DNA of 8,219 bases from Bacteroidota bacterium (GTDB lineage Bacteria > Bacteroidota > Bacteroidia > NS11-12g > UBA9320): contig DNHN01000317.1 in the NCBI GenBank assembly GCA_003485825.1, positions 1 to 8,219 of the forward strand, read 5' to 3'. The notes under the pieces were generated by a model. The model ran no database searches. It was given only the letters and a program-made list of their open reading frames with translations, and was not told the DNA's origin. This document shows positions 1-6,556 of this stretch, piece after piece. Position numbers and translations under genes: made by a program. Positions within the stretch are counted from its first letter, which is position 1; each line of letters begins with the position of its first letter.

Positions 1-1536
1 TTTTTCTTCTGTGGTAAGTTCTACGGCCTTCACTTTTTTCTCTGGACGCATCTGTGGGAAGAAGAGTACTTCTTGTATACTCGTATTATTGGTAAGTAGC
101 ATTACCAGTCTGTCGATACCGATACCGATACCCGATGTAGGTGGCATTCCATATTCCAGTGCGGTAAGGAAGTCTTCATCTACGAACATCGCTTCATCAT
201 CCCCTCGCTCCATGAGTTTTGCCTGTTCCTCGAATCGCTCACGCTGGTCTATAGGGTCATTCAACTCACTGTAGCAATTGGCGATTTCTTTTCCGTTTAT
301 AATCAACTCAAAACGTTCGGTAAGTTCTGGATTATCTCTGTGTTTTTTAGTCAGGGGAGACATACTGATAGGGTAGTCCATGATGAAGGTAGGTTGTATC
401 AGTAGGTGCTCTACTTTCTCACCAAATATCTCATCTATGAGTTTACCACTGCCCATATTCTCATCTACGTCTGCACCCATTTCTTTGGCAGTTTTACGAA
501 GTTCTTCTTCGCTCATCTCACTGCAGTCTACACCTGTGTGTTTTTCTATAGCCCCAAAGATGGTGAGTCGTTCAAATGGTTTTCCGAAGTCGATGGTGTG
601 ATCTCCGAAGACTACTTCAGAGGTATTATTCACGTCTATAGCTATCTGGCGAAGTAGCTGCTCAGTCATATCCATCATCCACATGTAGTCTTTGTAGGCT
701 ACATACAGTTCCATTTGCGTGAATTCTGGATTATGCGTACGGTCCATTCCTTCGTTACGGAAGTCTTTGGCAAATTCAAAGACACCTTCAAACCCACCTA
801 CAATCAGGCGCTTTAGGTAAAGTTCATTTGCGATTCTCAGATAAAGTGGAATGTCTAGTGCATTATGGTGGGTGATAAACGGACGGGCCGCTGCACCCCC
901 AGGGATAGCTTGCAGAATGGGCGTTTCTACTTCCATATACCCCTTGGTATTTAGGAAGTTACGCATACTTGCTACCGCTTTAGTTCTTTTTATGAATGTC
1001 TGACGCACCTGTGGATTTACAATTAGATCCACGTAGCGTTTTCTGTATCGCTGCTCCGGGTCGGTAAAGGCGTCATACACTTTACCATCTACCTCTTTCG
1101 GCATCGGCAGTGGATTGAGTGATTTACTGAGTACTGTGAGTTTTTTTACATTGATGGATAGTTCACCTGTTTGTGTATGGAATACATTTCCTTTTACACC
1201 AATGATATCGCCTATGTCGAGTATTTTTTTGAATACTTCATTGTACATGGTCTTGTCCTCCTCCGGACAAAGTTCATCTCTATTGAAGTATGCTTGAATA
1301 GTTCCTTGCTCATCTTGCAACTCTGCAAAACTTGCTTTGCCCATAATACGACGACGCATGATACGTCCTGCGAATGAAATTTCTGCAAACTTCTCTGGAC
1401 TATCGTCAAACTGTTTACTTATTTCAACACTATTAAAATCCTTAGCATATACGTCTGCAGGATATGGATTAATGTCTAGAGCTCTTAGTTTATCAAGGGC
1501 TTGTCTTCGTTGAATTTGCTGTTCGTTTAACTCCAT
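1..1536 (-). CDS. lysS: Lysine--tRNA ligase (class II LysRS), 3' end cut by window edge
   Basis: Cytoplasmic enzyme that joins lysine to tRNA(Lys) using ATP. My translation of the minus strand from the ATG at 1536-1534 stays open for 512 codons to base 1. An OB-fold anticodon-binding domain lies at about residues 50-145 ([16 protein letters not shown] near its start). The class II core follows: [10 protein letters not shown] near 160, motif 1 ending in EVETPIL near 199-205, motif 2 ([11 protein letters not shown]...HNPEF) near 252-271, the [14 protein letters not shown] segment near 412-426, and motif 3 ([12 protein letters not shown]) near 466-477, then [14 protein letters not shown]. coli LysS is about 505 residues. 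Here the frame is still open 17 or more residues past the FPQMRPE block, which fits the C-terminal extension usual in Bacteroidota LysS. No Shine-Dalgarno is seen. It is transcribed divergently from the next gene. Identification is secure; only the C-terminus is missing. Confidence 0.97.
   Translation of the reverse strand, partial: MELNEQQIQRRQALDKLRALDINPYPADVYAKDFNSVEISKQFDDSPEKFAEISFAGRIMRRRIMGKASFAELQDEQGTIQAYFNRDELCPEEDKTMYNEVFKKILDIGDIIGVKGNVFHTQTGELSINVKKLTVLSKSLNPLPMPKEVDGKVYDAFTDPEQRYRKRYVDLIVNPQVRQTFIKRTKAVASMRNFLNTKGYMEVETPILQAIPGGAAARPFITHHNALDIPLYLRIANELYLKRLIVGGFEGVFEFAKDFRNEGMDRTHNPEFTQMELYVAYKDYMWMMDMTEQLLRQIAIDVNNTSEVVFGDHTIDFGKPFERLTIFGAIEKHTGVDCSEMSEEELRKTAKEMGADVDENMGSGKLIDEIFGEKVEHLLIQPTFIMDYPISMSPLTKKHRDNPELTERFELIINGKEIANCYSELNDPIDQRERFEEQAKLMERGDDEAMFVDEDFLTALEYGMPPTSGIGIGIDRLVMLLTNNTSIQEVLFFPQMRPEKKVKAVELTTEEK
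115..132 (-). repeat. Three tandem copies of hexamer GGTATC inside lysS motif 3
   Basis: On the coding (minus) strand the codons for GIGIGI in LysRS motif 3 are three identical GGT ATC pairs, giving an 18-bp perfect tandem hexamer (GATACC x3 on the plus strand). The first arginine of motif 3 (GIDR) follows immediately. The repeat is visible directly. It is probably a by-product of the Gly-Ile alternation and codon preference, not a separate element. Confidence 0.85.
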
Positions 1537-1553
1537 TAGTTTAAAAATGAGTG

Positions 1554-1561
1554 CAAATATA
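1554..1561 (-). promoter_or_regulatory. Candidate -7 box of the lysS promoter
   Basis: The minus strand reads TATATTTG followed by CACTC, an exact match to the Bacteroidota -7 consensus TAnnTTTG. It ends 17 bases before the lysS ATG, so transcription would start roughly 10-12 bases ahead of the start codon. I find no TTG at the usual 17-23 base spacing upstream, so the -33 element is weak or absent. The assignment rests on the -7 match and its position alone. Confidence 0.45.
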
Positions 1562-1614
1562 ATTTTACGATAGTCAGATTATGATTATTTACCTCAAAAT
1601 GGGGCAACTTATTA

Positions 1615-1642
1615 TTGGCAGTAATGGTCTATTCTAGAATTG
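1615..1642 (+). promoter_or_regulatory. Candidate promoter of the T9SS surface-protein gene (TTG-N17-TAGAATTG)
   Basis: TTG at 1615-1617 and TAGAATTG at 1635-1642 are 17 bases apart. The second box differs from TAnnTTTG at one position, and the 17-base spacing lies within the 17-23 range known for Flavobacterium. Transcription would start near 1648-1650, leaving a leader of about 15 bases before the ATG at 1664. A competing box with a perfect -7 match lies at 1649-1656 and is listed separately. Confidence 0.35.
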
Positions 1643-1648
1643 GACGTT

Positions 1649-1656
1649 TATTTTTG
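1649..1656 (+). promoter_or_regulatory. Alternative -7 box (TATTTTTG) immediately before the ATG at 1664
   Basis: TATTTTTG matches TAnnTTTG exactly and ends 7 bases before the ATG at 1664. If used, the transcript would begin at or next to the start codon and be leaderless. No TTG lies 17-23 bases upstream, which weakens it against the box at 1635-1642. The match may be chance in a T-rich stretch. Confidence 0.3.
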
Positions 1657-1663
1657 TTATCGA

Positions 1664-4600
1664 ATGATAAAAAGAGGATTGGTAATTTTCATACTGCTTT
1701 ATGCAACACTGTGTAAAGCCCATGAGCCAATTCGCCAAGATAGCACTGCTAAACCACGTTATGAGTTCGTTCCCAATGCCGGGCAATGGCATCCAGCAAT
1801 TCGCTACAAATCAGATATCCCTTTTGGCAGTTTACTCCTAGAAAGTGATGCCTTACACTATCTGCTCATAAACCCGGAAGACTACACTAGAATAAGTGAA
1901 TGGCAACATGATAACCCGACTAGCGTAAGCGAAGAAAGTCCCAGACGTCACAGTGTTCGCATGCGTTTCTTGGGGATGGAGTATGCACCCCACTTGCAGT
2001 CCGTATACGCTCAAAAGCATTATTATAATTATTACCTAGGCAATAATCAAACGAAGTGGGTCAGCAAAGTGCACCCATCTGCACAAGTCAATTATAAGAA
2101 CGTATATCCAGGAGTTGACCTCGAAATAGTCGGGCAGCGTGGGTTGAAATATCAATGGGTGATACAACATCCAACACAAGAAAAACTAGCTACTATACAG
2201 GTGTCCGTAGAAGGTGCTGAGACTGTTACCTTAAAAAATGGCACAGTAATAATACAGACTCCAGCTGGAAATATAACTGATAATCAGCTATTTGTGTATC
2301 AGCAGGTCGAAGATGCTTTAGTGGAACTCAATGCCCGATATACATTGACGGATAGCATTCTAGGCTACGAAGTCTTGAGCCCTATTGACCCTAATTACCC
2401 ACTAATTGTAGATCCAGAGCTCATCTTTTCCACCTATTCGGGTTCTACAGCAGACAACTTTGGGTTTACTGCTACCTATGATAGCAAGGCAAATTTATAT
2501 GCAGGAGGAATCGCACAAGAAATATCAAGTTTAAATCAGTCTTACCCGGTGACTTCAGGTGCTTTTGATACCGACTATAATGGAGGTATAGGACAGGAAC
2601 CTGCTGGCCTACCGTGTGATATTACCATATCTAAATATGATAGCGCTGGAACCACCCTACTATGGGCTACGTATTTGGGCGGTAGAGAAAGTGAGTATCC
2701 TCACAGTCTTGTAGTAGATAGAAATGATGATTTAGTTATTTTAGGAACTACACGGTCTGGTAATTTTCCAGTAGATAGTTTAGGGTATGATACAAGCTTG
2801 GCAGGAGGTATAGATATTTTCGTAACCAAACTAAGTAGTGATGGCACATCACTACTTGGTAGTACTTTTATAGGAGGCTCACAGAATGACGGACTAAATC
2901 AAAATCCGAATTTAAAGTCTATGTATGCAGATGATTTCAGAGGAGATATTATCACAGATGATGATAACCGTATTTTTGTGGCTACTACGACACTATCTCC
3001 TGATTTACCTACGATAAATGCTTCCCAGAGTTCAAAAGGAGTTGGGTATGATGGATATCTTTTCGAACTATCTTCAGATATTCATACATTAAATTGGGCT
3101 ACCTATTTAGGTGGGGACGGCAGTGATGCTTTTTACAGCATAAAACTAGACCAGCGAGATAATATCTATATAGGTGGAGGCACAAATAGTACGGACCTCC
3201 CAGCTACCGATACCGCTATTGGTCCTAGCAATCATGGTGGTACAGACGGAGTTCTTGCTATCTTTAGTAAAAAAACGAAAGTACTAAAAAGATTAACCTA
3301 CTGGGGAACAGAGGAATATGATCAGATATATTTTATAGACCGAGATGTAGAGGGTAGGATATATGCGACTGGACAAACTTCAGGTGCAATTACAAAGACC
3401 ACCGGAGTATATGGAGAAAGCAACAAGGGGCAGTTTATTTTTAGAATAGACACCTTGCTACAAAACCAAGATTTCGTCACCACTTTTGGCAATACCAATG
3501 AAACTCCAAACCTCGCTCCGAGTGCTTTTTTAGTAGATGTTTGTGGTCATATATACTTTTCTGGCTGGGGTTCTACCAAGTCTCAATTAAACTCTGGTAG
3601 TACTAATAATCTTGAAACTACCGCTGATGCCGTACAAAAAGAAACCGACAACAATGATTTCTATATATTGGTCTTAGGAAGAGATGCTCAAGACATTCTT
3701 TATGCTACCTACTTTGGTGGTGATTCTACGGCAGATCACGTAGATGGAGGGACAAGTAGATTTGACAAGCGAGGAGTCATGTACCAAAGTGTTTGTAGTA
3801 GTTGTCCCGCCGCCGATGATGATGCTACAAAAACACGTGAGATAAGCGACTTTCCGACAACTCCTGGTGCCGCTTTCGAGACTAATCCAAGTGTGCGATG
3901 CTCCAATGCTTCATTTAAAATAGACCTCCAGATACGGTCTGCAGTTATTTCTGATTTTGTAGCTGCCCCCACTATCGGGTGTTCCCCTCTCGGCGTTCAG
4001 TTTACCAGTCAGAGTGTGCTTGGAGATTCATTTCTTTGGGATTTTGGTGATGGAGATACCTCTACTTTACTTCATCCATTTCATACATTTTTGGAGGCAG
4101 GTACATATACGGTTACCCTCACAGTCATAGATAGTGCTACATGCAATGTACTCAGCACATACCAACGTGAGATAGAAGTTATAGCACAAGCTACAGCTGC
4201 ATTTGATGTGAGTTTTAACGCATGTGAGAATAAGGTGAGTATAGCGAACACGAGTACCAATGGATTTCAGTTTCTTTGGGATTTTGGTGATGGGATCACC
4301 TCTACAGCGCGTAATCCTGAGTATGATTTCGAGACAGTAGGAACGTATGATATCGTTCTATATGTAAACCCTGGGACACTGTGCGAAGATTCCATAACTA
4401 AACAAGTAGAGGTTTTGGAGGATGCTACCCCGAGTATTAAGTTGTACAATGTGTTCACTCCAAATGGTGATGGTGTAAATGACTGTTTTAAATTTGATGT
4501 AAAGAATAGAGAATGTACGGATTACAAATTACAGATTTTTAATCGTTGGGGTGAGCGCCTTTTTGAGACGCTAGATTCTCGTATTTGTTGGGATGGAATA

Positions 4601-4705
4601 CTCCCAGATGACAAACACTTGGCGCCAGAAGGCACCTATTTTTATATCGTATATCTTGGTAAGAACAGCGAACCTATATCGGGTATTGTGGAACTCATGA
4701 AGTAA
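1664..4705 (+). CDS. Secreted seven-repeat propeller-like/PKD protein with T9SS type B sorting domain
   Basis: Exported, probably cell-surface protein of 1013 residues; its ligand is unknown. I choose the ATG at 1664 over the in-frame TTG at 1640 because it opens directly on a signal peptide (MIKRGLVIFILLYATLCKA, likely cleaved after Ala19). Residues about 30-245 form the N-terminal domain typical of SBBP-repeat proteins (FVPNAGQW near 33; I recall it as DUF7948). From about 250 to 760, seven blade-like repeats begin with L-x-x-x-T-Y-x-G-G variants near 252, 332, 396, 476, 540, 602 and 678. VCSSC (710-714) and DFPTTPGA (729-736) close this part, as in related Bacteroidota proteins. Two PKD domains carry FLWDFGDG at 790 and 870. 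Residues about 925-1013 are the type B (gliding motility-associated, CHU_C-like) sorting domain: NVFTPNGDGVND at 929, FNRWGE at 959, WDG at 976, GTYFYIVYL near 990. Such domains direct export across the outer membrane by the T9SS. The adhesin role is inference. Confidence 0.93.
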   Translation: MIKRGLVIFILLYATLCKAHEPIRQDSTAKPRYEFVPNAGQWHPAIRYKSDIPFGSLLLESDALHYLLINPEDYTRISEWQHDNPTSVSEESPRRHSVRMRFLGMEYAPHLQSVYAQKHYYNYYLGNNQTKWVSKVHPSAQVNYKNVYPGVDLEIVGQRGLKYQWVIQHPTQEKLATIQVSVEGAETVTLKNGTVIIQTPAGNITDNQLFVYQQVEDALVELNARYTLTDSILGYEVLSPIDPNYPLIVDPELIFSTYSGSTADNFGFTATYDSKANLYAGGIAQEISSLNQSYPVTSGAFDTDYNGGIGQEPAGLPCDITISKYDSAGTTLLWATYLGGRESEYPHSLVVDRNDDLVILGTTRSGNFPVDSLGYDTSLAGGIDIFVTKLSSDGTSLLGSTFIGGSQNDGLNQNPNLKSMYADDFRGDIITDDDNRIFVATTTLSPDLPTINASQSSKGVGYDGYLFELSSDIHTLNWATYLGGDGSDAFYSIKLDQRDNIYIGGGTNSTDLPATDTAIGPSNHGGTDGVLAIFSKKTKVLKRLTYWGTEEYDQIYFIDRDVEGRIYATGQTSGAITKTTGVYGESNKGQFIFRIDTLLQNQDFVTTFGNTNETPNLAPSAFLVDVCGHIYFSGWGSTKSQLNSGSTNNLETTADAVQKETDNNDFYILVLGRDAQDILYATYFGGDSTADHVDGGTSRFDKRGVMYQSVCSSCPAADDDATKTREISDFPTTPGAAFETNPSVRCSNASFKIDLQIRSAVISDFVAAPTIGCSPLGVQFTSQSVLGDSFLWDFGDGDTSTLLHPFHTFLEAGTYTVTLTVIDSATCNVLSTYQREIEVIAQATAAFDVSFNACENKVSIANTSTNGFQFLWDFGDGITSTARNPEYDFETVGTYDIVLYVNPGTLCEDSITKQVEVLEDATPSIKLYNVFTPNGDGVNDCFKFDVKNRECTDYKLQIFNRWGERLFETLDSRICWDGILPDDKHLAPEGTYFYIVYLGKNSEPISGIVELMK
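4031..4293 (+). repeat. Paired 23-bp perfect direct repeat in the two PKD domains, 240-bp period
   Basis: Bases 4031-4053 and 4271-4293 are identical over 23 bases, in the same reading frame and exactly 240 bp (80 codons) apart. Both encode the PKD signature FLWDFGDG. Four mismatches follow, then 8 more identical bases (4058-4065 and 4298-4305). Outside this core the two domains differ strongly (for example STLLHPFHTFLEAG against STARNPEYDFETVG). This is a within-gene domain duplication whose core has stayed identical at the DNA level. Confidence 0.9.
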
Positions 4706-4842
4706 AAGCTGCGGTCTTATTTGGGCCGAATCTGTCTGTCTTTGGGGCGTCATTAAGTGGCCACACTGCACGGCAATCTATAGGTAATAGTGCATTTGTA
4801 AGCTTGAAGGAACGTATGGAAGTAAATGAGCATGTTTAATAG

Positions 4843-4858
4843 TCAAACCCAGGTTTGA
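4843..4858. promoter_or_regulatory. Perfect inverted repeat TCAAACC-CA-GGTTTGA, possible operator
   Basis: Two perfect 7-bp arms are separated by 2 bp (4843-4849 and 4852-4858). The loop is too small for a stable RNA hairpin, so a binding site for a dimeric DNA-binding protein is more likely than a terminator. Its centre lies about 33 bases before the ATG at 4884, where the -33 element would sit if transcription starts at or near that ATG. The right arm contains TTTG. No regulator gene is present in the window, so the function is inference. Confidence 0.4.
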
Positions 4859-4869
4859 AATAAAATGAG

Positions 4870-4877
4870 CAATTTTG
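4870..4877 (+). promoter_or_regulatory. Weak -7-like box (CAATTTTG) before the Asp-box protein gene
   Basis: CAATTTTG matches TAnnTTTG at all but its first base and ends 6 bases before the ATG at 4884, so a transcript from it would be leaderless or nearly so. The TTTG within the inverted repeat is only 12 bases upstream, too close for a standard -33 element. The promoter would therefore be weak or need an activator. Confidence 0.22.
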
Positions 4878-4883
4878 CCGCCA

Positions 4884-6455
4884 ATGATGATTAGTAAGAC
4901 CTGTTACCTTGCAGTACTGTTAGTATGCACCTTTACTTGTGCTGCACAGTTAAATCAAATCACTTTAGATGGTGAACGGAATCCAAACGAGCCCAGCGTC
5001 TGCTTTGATAGGTCCAATGATTCTATTCTCTACGCAGCATCTAATATTAATAATTTTTATACGTACGATATGAAGTCGGGCCTTACTTTAACACAAAAGG
5101 CGACGTCGGTATTTGGGGTATATGGTGATCCGGTACTTCACTGGTCAGGGTCAAATGTATTCTTCACTCATTTATCGAAAACGGAGGGGAAAGAATATGG
5201 AGAGTGGTTCGATAGAATAGTTGTTCAGCAGATATCTAACGTAAATTCTTGGAAGGAGCAATCATACAGTGTGGGGTATAATGCAGGTAAAATGCAAGAT
5301 AAACCTTGGCTTAGCTCAGATGAATATTCGGAAAGAAAGGGAAGTGTATATGTTACTTGGACAGAATTTGACCAGTATGATAGCGATGACCCAAACGACT
5401 TTTCGCGTATCCGGTTTTCTGCACTAGGATTAGGAGAAGAGTCATTTTCGGATGCAGTCACCATATCCGATACCGTAGGAGATTGTTTGGATGGAGACCA
5501 CACCCTAGAAGGAGCAACTACTGCAGTAGACTCATCCGGGAATATCTATGCAGTATGGGCGGGACATTCCAATATCTACTTTGATAAAAGTGCAGATGGA
5601 GGAGTCACTTGGGGCAAAGACCACGTTATTGCCCAGCAGATTAACGGATGGGATATGGATATGCCTAACATTATGCGGGCGAATGGAATGCCATTTATAG
5701 CATTAGACGTGGCCAGAGATATTCTCTATGTTACTTGGGCAGATGAGCGAAGCGGTAACGCAGATATTTGGCTAAAGTATAGCAAGGACAAAGGGGTGAC
5801 TTGGAGCTCCGCTATCCAGCTTAATCTAGATAAGACCAGTAGTCATCAGTATTTCCCCAATATTGCAGTAGATCAGCAAACGGGAAAGGTATATGTAGCC
5901 TACTATGATTTCAAATCCAGTACGACAAATTCATTTTATGTTTTATCACTAGCGTCATACACAGCGGATGGAGAGGTAGCTAATGTTCAGCTCACACCAT
6001 ACGCAATTCCACTGCCTGGCAAAAAGATGTTTTACGGGGATTACCTAGATATCGATGTTCATAACGATAAGCTAGCTGTAGTTTATACTGCGTTTGATCT
6101 TAATCAAAAGACGGAAGTAAACCTCATTACTGAAGAGGTAATTTCGGGTGGTATATTCAGCACAATTGCCATAAATAATACACCTGCCATTCTTAGAAAT
6201 TCAGATTCAGCACAGGTTCTACTCAATGTAGAGCACCCTCATAAATCAAAGATTAAAATTTGGGTATGCGCTAATGGACAGCGAAAGAAGTTTACCTTTA
6301 AAGGTGAATATGGTGGAAGTGAAAGAGGGTGGGATCAGGTGTTAGGTTCCTTATTTTTAGGGGATAATAGCCAGATTTGTAAGATAAGCTATAGGATTAA
6401 AGATACTGAAGTTAGGAACATTTATAAACGTAGAATACGTCTTTCATTGGAGTGA
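4884..6455 (+). CDS. Exported Asp-box (BNR, sialidase-like fold) beta-propeller protein
   Basis: Exported protein of 523 residues, resembling the sialidase/BNR-repeat superfamily; substrate unknown. I choose the ATG at 4884 (a second ATG follows at 4887) over an in-frame TTG at 4875. It gives a signal peptide, with likely cleavage at CAA|QLNQ after Ala21; no proper lipobox is seen. Two clear Asp-boxes (S-x-D-x-G-x-T-W) lie at residues 236-243 (SADGGVTW) and 300-307 (SKDKGVTW). Other blade-like segments are DKPWLSSD at 139, GSVYVTWTEFDQ near 155, ILYVTWADERSGNADIW near 279, YFPNIAVD near 322 and YGDYLDIDV at 384. I do not see the FRIP-type arginine motif of true sialidases near the N-terminus, so catalytic sialidase activity is not supported. 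Residues about 428-523 form a separate C-terminal region that I do not recognise; it matches neither the type A nor the type B T9SS sorting domain. The protein could therefore be periplasmic or leave by another route. The fold call is good; function is open. Confidence 0.85.
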   Translation: MMISKTCYLAVLLVCTFTCAAQLNQITLDGERNPNEPSVCFDRSNDSILYAASNINNFYTYDMKSGLTLTQKATSVFGVYGDPVLHWSGSNVFFTHLSKTEGKEYGEWFDRIVVQQISNVNSWKEQSYSVGYNAGKMQDKPWLSSDEYSERKGSVYVTWTEFDQYDSDDPNDFSRIRFSALGLGEESFSDAVTISDTVGDCLDGDHTLEGATTAVDSSGNIYAVWAGHSNIYFDKSADGGVTWGKDHVIAQQINGWDMDMPNIMRANGMPFIALDVARDILYVTWADERSGNADIWLKYSKDKGVTWSSAIQLNLDKTSSHQYFPNIAVDQQTGKVYVAYYDFKSSTTNSFYVLSLASYTADGEVANVQLTPYAIPLPGKKMFYGDYLDIDVHNDKLAVVYTAFDLNQKTEVNLITEEVISGGIFSTIAINNTPAILRNSDSAQVLLNVEHPHKSKIKIWVCANGQRKKFTFKGEYGGSERGWDQVLGSLFLGDNSQICKISYRIKDTEVRNIYKRRIRLSLE

Positions 6456-6499
6456 TTTTAACAGTATATTTTCTAGCAAACTTTACCGCACATATTAAC

Positions 6500-6531
6500 T
6501 TTGATATTTAAGGGCAAAACGACTTAATTTG
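6500..6531 (+). promoter_or_regulatory. Promoter of the ppiD-like gene (TTTG-N20-TTAATTTG)
   Basis: TTTG at 6500-6503 and TTAATTTG at 6524-6531 are 20 bases apart, matching the Bacteroidota -33/-7 arrangement with one mismatch in the -7 box. Transcription would start near 6537, giving a leader of about 20 bases before the ATG at 6557. The leader has no Shine-Dalgarno sequence and is A-rich next to the start, which is normal for this phylum. The bases after the box (CAC) are the same as at the lysS box. This is the best-formed promoter in the window. Confidence 0.55.
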
Positions 6532-6556
6532 CACACTATTTTTTAACGACCAAAAG

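Larger units (their letters stand above)
4706..4883 (+). other. 178-bp intergenic region between the two exported-protein genes
   Basis: I see no convincing open reading frame, RNA gene or terminator here. A 5-bp stem with one G-U pair (CGGTC/GGCCG around 4712-4728) lies just after the upstream stop codon but has no T-tract, so it is not called a terminator. The only clear structure is the inverted repeat at 4843-4858. The gap length suggests the downstream gene has its own promoter and is not simply translated from the upstream message. Confidence 0.6.

Noticed and set aside
1..1536. Plus-strand frames opposite lysS (for example 11-274 and 1115-1297)
   Set aside because: They are antisense to the conserved LysRS core; their Ser-rich translations are typical of shadow frames.
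1640..1663. In-frame TTG at 1640 as start of the T9SS protein
   Set aside because: It would put eight extra residues (MDVYFCYR) before a normal signal peptide, and it overlaps the candidate promoter boxes. The ATG at 1664 is better.
4712..4728. Short stem CGGTC/GGCCG after the stop of the T9SS protein gene as a terminator
   Set aside because: The stem is only 5 bp with one G-U pair and has no T-tract after it.
4875..4883. In-frame TTG at 4875 as start of the Asp-box protein
   Set aside because: ATG codons at 4884 and 4887 lie directly downstream and start a clean signal peptide; the TTG lies inside the -7-like box.
4878..4889. GCCGCCAATGATG resembles a eukaryotic Kozak context
   Set aside because: The gene has a bacterial signal peptide in a Bacteroidota context; the resemblance is chance.
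4887..4950. Lipoprotein signal on the Asp-box protein (cysteines at residues 15 and 19)
   Set aside because: The residues before the cysteines (LLV-C, TFT-C) do not fit a lipobox, which needs Gly, Ala or Ser at -1. A type I cleavage site before QLNQ fits better.
1664..6455. The two exported-protein genes as a defence or toxin-delivery system
   Set aside because: No nuclease, toxin, immunity, regulator or mobile-element gene is present. Both are ordinary exported propeller proteins in a housekeeping neighbourhood.
6514..6532. Inverted repeat GCAAA/TTTGC overlapping the ppiD-like promoter
   Set aside because: Arms are only 5 bp with a 9-base spacer, and TTTGC is explained by the -7 box itself.
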